In this document: piece by piece, positions 36,348-47,510 of the stretch
How the letters are laid out: the number at the start of each line of letters is the position of its first letter
How positions within the stretch are numbered: position 1 is the stretch's first letter
Assembly: GCA_018524725.1 (NCBI GenBank)
Contig: JAEUWP010000381.1
Location: 54,583 to 118,582, forward strand
Length of the DNA: 64,000 nt
Reading direction: 5' to 3'
From: Podaxis mareebaensis
Taxonomy: Eukaryota; Basidiomycota; Agaricomycetes; Agaricales; Agaricaceae
Notes under the pieces: generated by a model
The model's input: the letters and a program-made list of their open reading frames with translations, nothing else
Database searches by the model: none
Told to the model about the DNA's origin: nothing
Translations under genes and position numbers: made by a program

Positions 36348-37960
36348 ATGTCTGAGAAACCCACAGGATATCGCGTCGAGTACGCCCCTTCCAACCGCGC
36401 AAAATGCAAAGGTCAGAATATTTTTTCTCTACATCAAATAATACCAATCCAACGCTCATGGTTGTTTGTTTATCCTAACTGATGTTGGTTTATGTTCGGA
36501 TATGCAGGTCCCAAACCATGTTCAGGTTGGTAGCTTTATCCCCTATTTCCCGTCAACTTTAACTGACACACCGCCATAGGTACTACTATTTCCAAGGGTG
36601 ACCTCCGCTTTGGCACCTTGGTCGAGTTTCGCGGTGCACATAACTTGTACGTTATCCCACCCGCGCATTGCCACTTGTTTGACGTCGCTAAGTCAAACCT
36701 TCGTAATACAATAGCGCATGGAGGCACTGGGGTTGCGTAACACCCAAAATTCTTGAAAATGTCAAGAAGAGTCTAAGCGAGCCCAACGAGCTCGACGGTT
36801 ATGGCGAACTCAATGAGGACGATCAAGCCAAAATCATCAAGGCTTGGCAAGATGGCCATGTCGCTGACGAAGATATTCCAGATACCGCCAGGAAGCCTGA
36901 AGGCGAGGAAGGCGAAGAAAAGCCTAAGAAGAAGGCACCTGCGAAGAAAGTGGCCAAGAAGAAGGATGAGGATGCTGAGGAGGACGGTGAAGAGGAAGTG
37001 GAGGAAAAGCCCAAGAAAAAGACGACCAAGAAGGCTGCAAAGAAGGATGCCGATGCCGAAGATGGTGAAGATGAGGTTCCGGAGGAGAAACCCAAGAAGG
37101 CCAGGGCTACCAAGAAGGTAGGCAGGTCCCTCTCAAATGTGCAGATATCCTGACCACAGATTTCTTTCGTAACAGAAAGCTGAGGAGACTGGTGGGGAAG
37201 GTGAGAAGCCCAAGAAAGCTGCCAAACCCCGTGCCAAGGTGAATAGTCTCTCCATTGCAAATTGACAAAGATGTTAAAGCCTGCACACAGAAAGCAGAAA
37301 CAAATGAAGAGGGGGGTGACGCAGAGGAGAAGCCTAAGTCCAAGCGCGCTCCCGCGAAGAAAGCGGCTGAACCCAAAGAGAAGTCGGCGCCCAAGAAGCG
37401 TGCTTCCAAGAAGGTAAATTCCTCACGTTGATGGATACACCATTGGAAGTACTTGTTGACCGAGATCTCAATCTAACAGGCCGCAGAGGACGAGGGGTCC
37501 GGAGAAGACTTCAGCAAAGAACTCGCAGATATCAAGGACGACGAAGACGAGGAAGAGGGAGAACAGGAGAAACCCAAGAAGAAGGCTCCTGCTAAGAAGG
37601 CTCCTACGGAGACGAAGACAAAGCCTGCATCCAAGAAAGCGGCGGCTTCGGGTTCCAAGGGCGTGAGTGTTCTGTGCTTATGATCGTTGTCGTGCGTTAG
37701 TTCATGGTGCATATTGGCAGGATGAGGATACAAATATGAAAGATGGAACAAATGAGGGCGCGGAAGAAGAAAATGGCAAGAAGCGCAAGGTATGTGAAAT
37801 CTGATGTCGTTCGGCAAGCCTTTTTATGTGTTCCTTGCCATAGCGTGCCCCCACTTCGAAGTCCTCAACCAAGCCCCCGTCCAAGAAAGCCAAGCCAGCC
37901 TCAAAGGCCAAGAAAAGCAAGGAGACCGTTGAAGAGACCCTGGAAGAAGAGGAGGAGTAG
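36348..37960 (+). CDS. PARP-type zinc-finger chromatin protein with Lys/Glu-rich tail
   Basis: The N-terminal PARP-type zinc finger (residues about 5-60) has YRVEYAPSNRAKC, CKGPKPC, a LRFGTLVEF strand and WRHWGCVTP, with the His-x2-Cys pair. Such fingers bind broken or nicked DNA. The finger is followed by ELNEDDQAKIIKAWQ, a helix usual in these fungal proteins. No PARP catalytic domain is present. The remaining two thirds repeat EEKPKKKAPAKK-type blocks, alternately acidic and basic like linker-histone tails, with each block near an exon border. Seven or more introns occur. One exon (36508-36525) is only 18 nt, and it supplies the second zinc-binding cysteine. The protein is about 370-390 residues and nuclear. 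The alternative reading as a histone H1-like protein explains only the tail. Confidence 0.88.
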
Positions 37961-38340
37961 ATCGGTCGAGGCGGAACACAACAACCACGCGTTCTTACGA
38001 CATGGTCACCACCAGATTGGACTCGAACTTTCTGATTTTTTTTCTTCATTTATTTTTCTCCTCTCTTCTCCTGTGATATCTCCTCCTTCGCTAATTCGCT
38101 ATCGCTGGTTCTTGTTTTCAGATCTTTCGCCCCTCGTTCCTTGTTACATTCTGCGTGTACCATTAATATGAGTAATACCCTGTCGTTGAGCATTCCAGGT
38201 TGTCAATGTTATGCTGGTTTTCGATCGAATTTCCATGTATGCCTCGGGTGACTTAGTCCAACGATATGGTTCACTGGGCGGAAAGGAATCGATGCAATGC
38301 AGAAAGATGATACAGGTTTCAAAGTACACAACGTTACGAT
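37961..38340. other. Convergent 3' region
   Basis: The 380 nt between two convergent genes are T-rich just past the zinc-finger gene (TTTTTTTTC near 38038). No gene is seen. Confidence 0.5.
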
Positions 38341-39002
38341 CTATGCCTTTGTTCCAGCAGCTTTTGCGTCCTCAGCGGCAGCGACAGCAGGGTTCACCTT
38401 CTTGCCATCTTTCCATCGGACACGTGGAGGGGGTGCACGGTTGCGACGTCCCTCACGAGAGCGGACACGGACAACTAAACTTCATGTCAAAAGGGAGCAG
38501 GCAACGCTGTAAGGAGTCCACCCACCATGCGAGTGGATAGCACACGAGACGCAGTACGCAATTTTGATGTACAACTTGGGGATGACGTATTCTAAGATAA
38601 AAGTCAGTCGCAAATCCGAGCAACAGAGGTGGGTTTACTCACCGGGATAAATGCTAGCCTCGTTGATATCCCTAACGGCGGCACTCTCGACCATGTTCCT
38701 CACTGTGAAGCGCTTGATGGCCTTGTCCTTTCCAACACAGCGAGAGCAGTTGGAGCAGCGGACGAATTTAACGTGGCCACGTCCCTTCTTGTTGCGACCG
38801 CCATTTCTTCTTTTCTTGGTCTAGAGAATACACGAAAAAAACCATCGTCAGCAAGACTCATATAGGGAGAGTTGCCCGCCAATCGACATCCAAAGTTCCA
38901 TTCACGCATCCGGCTCAAATCCGCCGCTTTTTGACAGAATTTCGGCACAGAAAGACGTGTAACGGTCTCCTGGATGCGATGTGCAGGGTGAAAACGCACC
39001 AT
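38341..39002 (-). CDS. RPS26: 40S ribosomal protein S26 (eS26)
   Basis: Small-subunit protein at the mRNA exit channel that contacts mRNA upstream of the start codon. The joined exons give [19 protein letters not shown] and the zinc-ribbon cysteines in RCSNCSRC and [10 protein letters not shown], then [18 protein letters not shown] and a C-terminal Ala/Lys tail. Length is about 125 residues, as expected. Exon 1 (39000-39002) is only the ATG, followed directly by GTGCGT. Exon 2 is 38643-38820, followed by two more exons. The spliced frame matches the universally conserved protein so closely that the one-codon first exon is well supported. The gene lies divergent from the CBM19-like gene. Confidence 0.97.
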
Positions 39003-39430
39003 TTTGTCTTGCGAGGTCGATGGGCGATGGGTTGGACGGCGACGAGGGCAGTTGAGCGATACACCAAGGGTTCAATTTCGGTTGTCTCCGTTCACACGCG
39101 GCGCGGCCCGCAGGAGGTGTCCGGGGGTCCCGGTGTCCCGGCAGGGTTGCCAGCGCTATTTGATTGAGCTTTGCGAAGAACAATGACTTGGCTATCTTTA
39201 GTCGCCAACTCAACGACCTTTTGTTCTGCGGAAGATTATAAGGAATGTGTCGGTCGCCTAACGGGACTCTTTACTTCTCTGGTGCCTTTTGCTCCTCACC
39301 CTCCTCTTCCTTTACGCTCTTTATTTTTTTCTGGAATTTTACCTGAGCCAGGCGCTCATAGACTGACACTTCACGACTGACCACTATAGTATTGACTTCA
39401 AGTTCCATTTAACGTTAATCTTTTCCAATT
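39003..39430. promoter_or_regulatory. Divergent intergenic region, RPS26 / CBM19-like gene
   Basis: This 428-nt region carries both upstream sequences. There is a pyrimidine-rich stretch (39290-39340) before the secreted-protein gene. No long gene-like frame is seen. Confidence 0.4.
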
Positions 39431-40536
39431 ATGATGTACAAGAGCGTTATCCTTCCTCTCTTGAGCTTTGCTGCTGTTGTCTGTGCCGCGCCGGCGTCGC
39501 TTGATGCTGCCACTCTTTTGCAGAACGGCGAAGAGGCTCAAGCACTTAATAGGCACTTCAGGACTTTGAAGGCGTCCGACTCTTGCCAAGGTGCGCACTC
39601 TTCTTCTCTCAGACCGAGCCCGCTTATGAACTGTTCCCCTGAACAGACGGCCAGGTCGCTTGTATCGGCAAGTCCATTGCGAAATGTCAGGGTGCTACCT
39701 GGGAGACCACCCAAGGAGAATGCTCGAGATCGCAGTTTTGTTTTGCTTTACCATCCGTGTCGAGCTCGGGAGCGGTAAGATTTCATCATCTTTTACAAGA
39801 CCACATTCTTATATTCCCTCCGCAGAAGATCACTTGCACCAGCCAGAAGAGTGCCGAAAACCTCATCACCGCGACGGGAGCCACTGGAGGGATTTTCGGC
39901 AACCCAGCTAATGGTACATTGGAAGTTAGCGATGGGAGTGCGACCCAGCGCGCTTCTGACACGCCTTCTGCATCATATATCATGGGTCCGAGCACCATTG
40001 TCTCAGACTTTACTCCTGCAGCAACCTCCCCACTCCCGAGCTCAACTCCTGGAGTTTCCGCTCCAGATAGAGCCAGTGGTGTTCGCGATGACGAGGGTTC
40101 ACGACCTTGCACTATACATGAAACCAATGTCCCTCCCACTCAACCAACCCCGACGGTTATAGCCGACACGACACCTTCTGCGTCTATTGAATCCATTGCC
40201 TCCACTCCTCAAGCCCCCGCCACCGCAACATTTCCGGTACCTTCCACGTCCACGGCAGCACCCAAAGAAGCTATTACTGTTACTGTTACCCTTATCCCAT
40301 TCCAACCTACGACCCTCGCACCAGAAACGCGCATAATCTCCCCGGAGGAAGCATCTTCGATAGTTTCAAGTATCAATGCTGCTGCGAAATCCACAACTGT
40401 ATCTTCCGCCCCAACGCCATCTGCTAATTCATCCGCATCAACCAGTATACCTATCTCAGTGGTAGATGACACGATTCCCTCGCCATCCTCCCCACCCCCT
40501 GCGGTGTCGACCCAAGGAGGTTATGGAGGTTATTAA
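39431..40536 (+). CDS. Secreted protein with CBM19-like chitin-binding domain
   Basis: The signal peptide MMYKSVILPLLSFAAVVCAAP is followed by a short helical propeptide-like region. A cysteine-rich domain spans about residues 55-110: SCQDGQVACIGKSIAKC, then WETTQGECSRSQFCFALP, then KITCTS. This spacing matches the CBM19-like module of agaricomycete secreted proteins, including the trailing NLITATGATGGI. The module binds chitin or a related wall polymer. The rest is a Ser/Thr/Pro-rich, probably O-glycosylated stalk of about 200 residues ending GGYGGY. No GPI signal is clear. Three exons are joined by GTGCGC..CCTGAACAG and GTAAGA..CTCCGCAG. A cell-wall location is likely; an enzymatic domain is absent. 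Confidence 0.75.
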
Positions 40537-40843
40537 GGTGATATTCACTATTGACATGTATTTCTAGCGTACCGTATATCCAACTGTATCCAATTAGTAG
40601 TCTTTATGCAAGCCGTTACATGCAACAAATAACTTACATGACCCATCCTCATGAAAACACTGGTTATCAATTGATTTGGTACGAATTCTCACGCCTACTT
40701 TTCTTGAATCGCTTCCGAGTCGAAGCCTCACAGAACGCGCTTCTTTGTGACAATGAACTCGTGTAACCTCTTGTCCATCAACGTCAACACTCATAACTTG
40801 CAACCCGTGCATGCATTAACCTCTACAAAAAGAATACTTAGAA
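40537..40843. other. Short intergenic region
   Basis: Only frames of about 70 codons occur on opposite strands; nothing is recognised. Confidence 0.4.
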
Positions 40844-43800
40844 ATGAATAGACCTGGCAAGTACTCAGATTATCAACTGGCAATGACGACGCGATTGACC
40901 TCCGGCGTTCGTATCTTACCTAACATAGGACAATCGGATAGACCATCCAATCCAACTAGCGGTTCAAGCTCCCGTATACCACCAAATAATCCGGCCAGGA
41001 GATCCGGCGCGCGTCAAAGTAGTATAAGCGATGATGAGAGACAATATTCACGAAAGATATCCAAAACATCATCCTATGGTCATGTTCCTCCTCTGGTTGC
41101 TGGCAACATTCCTATGACAGGTCGAAATCAAGCTCACGGTGAGGATCTTCGGGTTCATCCATCCTCAACTGCACCTTCTGCACCTCCGCTCCTCCACACC
41201 CGAATGTCGCTCCCAAACCCAGGCCAATACCGCGCGATCAAGCAAACCTCTTCGCGGTCAACACCTTCTTCACCGTATCAATCACCCGCGAGGAGAGGAC
41301 TACCAGAAGAACCCAGTAGATCAAATCCGACTGCCCCCATCTGGGACGTGGGACCAAGCCAATCCCGAGGAGGATTCAACACGGTATGTGTCCTTCACAC
41401 CGATCTCCTCCGACGTTTGCGTTAACGAAGTACACAGCAACGGACACCAATCCGCAGTGGGCCCTCCTACCCATCAGCATATTTTTCCATGCGCGTCCCA
41501 GGTACACACATTCAGCCCTTGTTCAGCTACACTAGACGTGCTAACGGCGAGTTTAGGTCGCAAAGCAGCTTCAACCGCTCCTCCAATGTGGAGCCCGCAA
41601 AACGAACCTCGGAGCCTGAACATCAGCCGCATAACAGCGACACCCAAGAAGCGTCCGCCCATCGAAATCAACAAATCCACGAGTCTCCCGATGCCTTTCT
41701 GGCAACATCAAGACGCTGAACATGAGGCTCAGCAGAAAGTCGAACGACGTATGAACAAGCTTGGTGAGCTTGGGCATCACGCTCCCTTCAAACAGTCGCC
41801 TGTGGCTCCACGACGGTTCTACTTAAACCCTGCTCTCCAACTGGTTCAAGACCCAGCTTCGGATGAAGATGAAGCTGGGCATCCCATGGATATTGACCAA
41901 GCCCCACAGAAGACCCTAGGGTTGAAAACTACTCTCCCGAAAACGTGAGCATCTCCATTTCTTAGCACGCTCATGCTGACCACCCGACCACTTTCCAGTG
42001 CTCACATCCCTAACCTGGCGAATCGGAAAGCTGCCCGCAAATTGCGATGGCCGCCACCTCCCAAAGACTCCTCAAGTGGGAACAGCTCCGAATCAAGTTC
42101 GTCATCTAGCGAATCATCTGATTCCATAATCGAGTTGACCGACACCGAAACCGAAACCGAGAAAGGTTCCAAAGACAAAGACAAATCGGACCAGACCGAA
42201 GGCGACCCGCTCTCCGAGAATGAAATCGTCATCGTTGAGCCTCCACAACCACCCATCACTATTTCGCTTCCTCAGATTGCGCCCACTATCCCTCTGCCAC
42301 CCAGTCTCCCGGCAGGACCATCTGATCACCTCGTTGCAGCTTTGGAAGAACTTTGTACGGCTTCTGTTCGAATGCAAAAGACAAAGCAGTTGCCATTCCT
42401 ACGAAGGAATTTACGTCGAGGTTTCCGAATCCGATGTAACGCCATCGGTGTCAAGACTACGAGGTCAAAACCCAAGGTGCCCATACTCGTGCGGTATGAG
42501 TACATGGAGTCAATCTACGACACTCATATATCGCGATGGCTTTGTCCACTTTGCGAACTACACGGAGCGTTTCCGAATAAAGAAATGCTGAGGTGCCATT
42601 TGCACTGGGACCACCCCGAGGTTATTTTGGAGCGTTGGGAGCAGAGGACAAATAATCAGGTTGGTCAATTCACCGTTCTACAGAAATTCAAGTAACTAAG
42701 ATGTTTTCAGGGAAAACCAGAATGGCGAATTCATATGCTGATCCCCGAAGTCACCTACGAGGTGATACAGCCTAGGTATGTCCTTGCTCTGACCTTGATC
42801 TTGCTATTCTTTGACATGACGGGAACTTGACAGAGCGTATGATCCTTACGCCCTCAAACTGGAACCAGAAGAAACCCCAGTTGGTATTGATAGCCATGTC
42901 ACCCCTTCTCCTTCGCCGCTCCGACCAGTCGAGGAACCAAGACCGATCAGTGCCCCACCCATACAATCGCCTTTATCAATCCGCTCGCCGTCACGACCTC
43001 TCTCGACTCCGGGCCGGGGCCTGTCCACTGAACACCCCGAGAGGCCCGGTGCTATCAAATCGAAACTAGATCTCCTGCGCAAACCAGAGCCTCTCGAACC
43101 CGTTGTATTGAAGCCGCTGTACTCCGAGCGGCGTGAAGGGCTCTCACCCCAGTTGCGTCGGTCCTCCACTGCTCCTTCATGGTCCAGCCGTACATACTCG
43201 GTTCTCACCAATACGACTGAACGTGAAGAGTCTCTCAGTACAGTACGCATCGAGCATAGCCCTGGTCCAGCAGGCGGCCTTTATCCCAGCCCCCCGCCTG
43301 TACATGACCCATTAGGCCCCGCAGCGCAGTTCCCGTACCTACCAGCGAAATCTGAATACGAGGGACCAGATATTTACTATTCATGTCGGCCTGGTGGGCC
43401 GAGCACGTTCGATCTTTTGAGCACACTCCCCATGGAACCTTTTGGTGTTTTGGAGTGGGATATTTTGGAAAGGGAAGAAGAGATTTATGAGAGTGATGAT
43501 GTAGCAGTTGAGTTCAAGGTCATGCATGCGTTATGGGTTAGGTGGATAACTCTGAATAGGTGGGATTTCTTTACATCTTCACCATACATCGTATCTGATT
43601 TCTCGATCTTAGGCCGCAATTCATACAGAACTACTATAAAGGCACTATTGCGTTCATTGATATGTACTGGAGGATGATTCACCAAGCTGCTGGATGGAGG
43701 GCGATGCGATACTGGTTGCTCGTAAGTTCCGCTGTTTTGCGTGACTAGTGGTATGTTGGTGCTGATGACCCGGAAAGGTGTTGTTGGTACACCGATTTTT

Positions 43801-43867
43801 GACTGGACGTGAAGTTGCGAAGGCTTTGAGACACTATGAGGACCTTACGGGAATGCCTTATTGGTGA
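40844..43867 (+). CDS. C2H2 zinc-finger and VEFS-box protein, candidate Su(z)12 of PRC2
   Basis: Eight exons give roughly 880 residues. The first half is disordered (Ser/Pro/Arg). Next is an acidic stretch with TDTETETEKGSKDKDKSD and then a folded part with QLPFLRRNLRRGFRI. A single C2H2 finger follows, WLCPLCELHGAFPNK...HLHWDH, with spacing C-x2-C-x14-H-x4-H. The last 110 residues read VEFKVMHALWVRWITLNRPQ, then FIDMYWRMIHQAAGWRAMRYW, then LLVHRFLTGREVAKAL. That resembles the VEFS box of Su(z)12 (the MHxLW and W-x-F core and the long following helices). A finger followed by a C-terminal VEFS box is the layout of Su(z)12, which activates the H3K27 methyltransferase. The similarity is by eye only; an unrelated zinc-finger protein remains possible. 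Confidence 0.6.
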
Positions 43868-43943
43868 TTCTTCATTCGATTATGTTGAAAATAAGGATCG
43901 TCCCCCGATATCACGGGCATGTCCATCCTATCTTAATACTTGC

Positions 43944-44179
43944 AAACAAGAATGGTTTCTCACGGGGGATAAAGACCCGGTGACACAGTCTGATTGGCTG
44001 ATGAGGTGGGACACTTGATACATTGATGCGTGGCTCCTTTAATGATGCATTCCACGAGTGTTGCCTTCCTTCGAGCGATATAGATTCTTCTTGGAATATG
44101 AATGTTTGGAGCGACGTATGTGCGTGGTATATACCTATATAGATATTTACAAACAAGAACGGTTTCTCACGGGATAAAG
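43944..44179 (+). repeat. Pair of 30-nt direct repeats
   Basis: AAACAAGAATGGTTTCTCACGGGGGATAAAG-type sequence at 43944-43975 recurs at 44151-44179 with two small differences, 207 nt apart. It lies in the gap before the truncated NLR. I see no terminal inverted repeats or coding capacity between the copies. Confidence 0.6.
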
Positions 44180-44471
44180 CCGCGGCCTGTCCTTGAACAG
44201 CAGGACAGCTACAGCCTATTTTGAACGCGGCTACTATCTCAATATGGAAGTTAATGAGTTCACCGTCATAAGGTTTAAAACTGAATGGGTCTTGGACTGT
44301 AGTAATACCCATGGACGTAAACATATCCGCTGACAACACCGAGATACGTTCAACCCTCTCAAAAACCCATAACTCCAACAGCATTGGGGTGAAGTTACAT
44401 CGCTCACCCCTACATACGCCCATAAACAGTTCTCATTGATTATCCCGGTCCTACCCCGGCTCCCAGGTCCC

Positions 44472-45527
44472 ATGTTCAGCAATATGGATGAGAATAACTT
44501 TCTGGGCACTCGAGGTTGGGCTTCAGACTCTTAGATTATGATAATTGCTCAACATTCATCCCCGACACAGGTTCTTCAGTCGGATTCTTCTCCAACGCGC
44601 GCCGCTTCACGATTCAGAACTTAACAATGATAAATGTGCATCAATCGAACGAAATCTATTGTAGGTGCACAATCAATTCAGGGGTAGTCCCGACCTCACA
44701 TATCGGCAGTAATGAACCTACTCGTAAAGCAAACGATTCCTGGCGCTGCATTCGATTCCTCCGAACGTTATCCTCCTCCAAGCTGCCATCCTGGAACGCG
44801 TCCTGCAATTATGGATAGCATCCAGATGTGGATGCATGACACCTCCCGCGAAAAGAAGATCATTTGGCTCCACGGACCTGCCATTGTTGGGAAATCAGCC
44901 ATCATGCAGACACTTGCAGAAATCGAATCAGAGTCACCAGCCTCCATACTCGGCGCCACGTTCTTCTTCTCGCATTGCGGCAAATGCGACGATCCACAGC
45001 GCGTTTTCATCACCATCGCATACCAACTTGCCGTGAAATATCCACCTTATCGTCAATATGTCATTGACCTCCTCACCGCCGATCCTAATGTCGTCCGGAA
45101 GTCTATGGCCGAGCAGTTCAAGAGATTCATCATTCGTCCTTTTGCGGAAAACAGGTTGGAAGGTCTCCACGAGACTGTGCTGATACTTCTTGACGGACTA
45201 AACGAATGTTTGACGGAACGGGCGCAGTGCGATATGATCACACTCATTGGAAAATTTGCCCACGAATGTCCAGCTGCACCCCTCATCTGGATAATTGCAA
45301 GTCGGCCCGAGCCACATATCAAGGCCGCATTTTCATCTAGCGCCGTCAGGCAGAGTTATCTAAATATGGAAATACCTGTCAACCCAGCCAGGGGATGTCT
45401 AAACGTCGGGCGTTACTTACGAAGAGGTATTGGCGGGGTCACCCGTGTCTCCTTCGTCATTTCCTCCATCACTACGTCAATAGCGATAGGAGTCGTTGTC
45501 GTGGGGGTTTTCCGCTGGTGCAGGTGA
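44472..45527 (+). CDS. Truncated NACHT-domain NLR
   Basis: Three exons (44472-44514, 44571-44660, 44710-45527) encode 316 residues. The N-terminus (GFFSNARRFTIQNLTMIN) and CHPGTR are the usual entry to agaricomycete NACHT proteins. Walker A is GPAIVGKSA, Walker B is LILLDGLNEC (Asn in place of the usual Asp at the last acidic position), and WIIASRPEPH is sensor 1. The homology stops after VGRYLR. The last 30 residues (VSFVISSITTSIAIGVVVVGVF) look like a transmembrane helix unrelated to NLRs. It is either a truncated pseudogene or a short NLR anchored in a membrane. It is not a copy of the 18.7-kb NLR at the nucleotide level. Confidence 0.72.
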
Positions 45528-46439
45528 TCCCACCTGTTCCGTTCCCATAGTTGACTTCATTGGTGGCGAGCTTTATGGGGACCCTTTTTTCTTTGTTCGA
45601 AAAGGACCTTCACGTTAGACCATTGGCAACAGGCCAAACTAACCTGTTTGATCTCTAGTGTCCCTCAGAAGACGCGTTGGCAGCCAGAAACATTGTTGGC
45701 AATCTTTGCTGGTTTGATCACGATGGAGGTTTGCGTCTGTTGTAGTCGGCTGGGCCTAACGGGATGTGGGCGTGAGTGGTGCGCTTCGGAGGCTTCACTC
45801 GGCCCTTCTGCAGGAAGTAGAAGAGAATTAGGTGATGAAATGTCCGACACTTGTATTTATCGTCATCAGTACAATTCGAGTACTCACTCCTGATGTATTG
45901 ATGTGCACTTCGAACTCGCAACATAGAAGTTCATTTGCATGCTGGATTGGGTTTTGAGGCTTTTCTACCATACTTGCAGTTGCGAGGTCGCTTGATGAGG
46001 GTACGGTTGAGAATGAAGTGGCGGGAGAAAGTTGGTGATTTGCACTGTTACTTGAGCACGGGAGAATGGAGACAGTGAGGCATTGAAGTAGTGTTTAGTG
46101 ATGTATCAATCAGCGTGGGAGCGTCAAATATTTGTGTCAGACTGTCACTTGCTATTGAAATCTTAGATCCGACTCTAAATTTGTGATCTCTAGAACTCCT
46201 CTGCCCTTTAGAAAAAACCACAAATACTCTCCTCTCTCTCACTGCAACACACCCAACAACCTAGACCGCAAGGACAAGACCTTTTCGGCCTTCTTTCCCT
46301 CATATCAACATCATCCACCACAGCGCGGTACTTACCCTCCATACCCTTACTTACACCTTCAAACAACCCAACTCCACCGCCTTAACAACGTATCCAAGCA
46401 CCACACTCAAGATCGACAACCGTCCCTTCAGCAGCATCC
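45528..46439. other. Spacer, no gene recognised
   Basis: A plus-strand frame (45648-45893) with FAGLITMEVCVCC is unrecognised. No intact gene or further NLR C-terminal sequence is seen, which supports truncation of the upstream NLR. Confidence 0.45.
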
Positions 46440-47510
46440 GATGTTTCTCGGATCTGCTCTCCAACTCGTCTTTCACCTCGTCCGTGTCCCCACAAAACCT
46501 TACGATCGCCCAACGCGCCGCATTAGCTGAGAAGCAACGCCAAGGAGCTTTATTAACGCATCAGAAACAACAAGAGAAGGAGAAGTCTACTTGGGCTGGG
46601 TTGGACTCTCTTGGTCGTGGTGGATTCGGTGGGTTGACACCTACACCCGCTGCTGCTGCGCCGGAAAATCCGTCTTCAGAGCCAAAGTCGAGCGCGACAT
46701 TAAACACCGTTTTTGTCGACAACGACGGCGACTAGGGGTTAGGCGATTTTGGTAAACCAGGCTGCCTCGTCTCAGGACAAACTGAAGCCGAAATCCGCGA
46801 CTTCGGATGTGGAGAGCGATAATCAAGACGACTGGGATCTGGAAGGCTAATTTACTGGACCTTCCAAACCCCCGGCCACTGCTGCTACAACCACCCACGC
46901 AATAAATTCTGTGAACACGTTTTGGCATTCCGACGAATTTGCTGTCACCCCACCCCCGAAGACCGACCCCAGAAGCATAAACGCCCTAGTATCGCGTAGA
47001 TTCACCCTCCCGCAATTTTGATTGCGAGAGTCGTGAAGATAGGCTACTGAATGAGAGCGACGACAACGAACGGGATGGTGAGGACGACTTTATAAGCGTA
47101 TTCAATAAGGTACGCGTCATCGCTATCTACTTCGGATTTCCCTCATCCCATCTCGACAACCTTTATCTCCTATAGCCAGGACTCCTTCCCCATACACAAT
47201 CCACCAACACATCATTTCTCGCACCGCTATCCAACCCTAATGGCACATGTAGCGCCTCACCACCACCCCACTTCCTCAGTCAAATCGTAGAAATGGAGCT
47301 CTCAACACCCCGAGCCAAAGCAGCGCTCGCAGCGAACAGTGACGTCCAAGCTGCCCTCGAACAACTTCTCGCGCCCGACGGTGGAAGCAGTCGTGGTACA
47401 CCCGCCTTGCGCAGTTCCACCATCAACAGCCTCACTCCCCCCAACAACAGCAGCAACAACCGCAGCCCGGGCCTGGAATCCCTCGTAGTGACATATTCAT
47501 AGTCAATTAT
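46440..47510 (+). pseudogene. Auxilin/SWA2-like pseudogene
   Basis: Pieces of a clathrin-uncoating cofactor are readable in order. They are DLLSNSSFTSS with no in-frame ATG; NLTIAQRAALAEKQRQG and TWAGLDSLG; then a TAG where GDWGLGDF would need Trp (TGG to TAG). After a frame shift come SSQDKLKPKSATSDVE and DDWDLEG-stop, then a UBA-like piece MELSTPRAKAALAANSDVQAALEQLL near 47293-47380, with several stops between. The UBA and acidic DDW motifs fit fungal Swa2. The J and TPR parts are not found. Family assignment is moderately sure, and the inactivation is clear. Confidence 0.55.

Noticed and set aside
36801..37121. 106-codon plus frame of Arg/Lys repeats inside the zinc-finger gene
   Set aside because: It is the +1 shadow of the Lys/Glu-rich coding frame.
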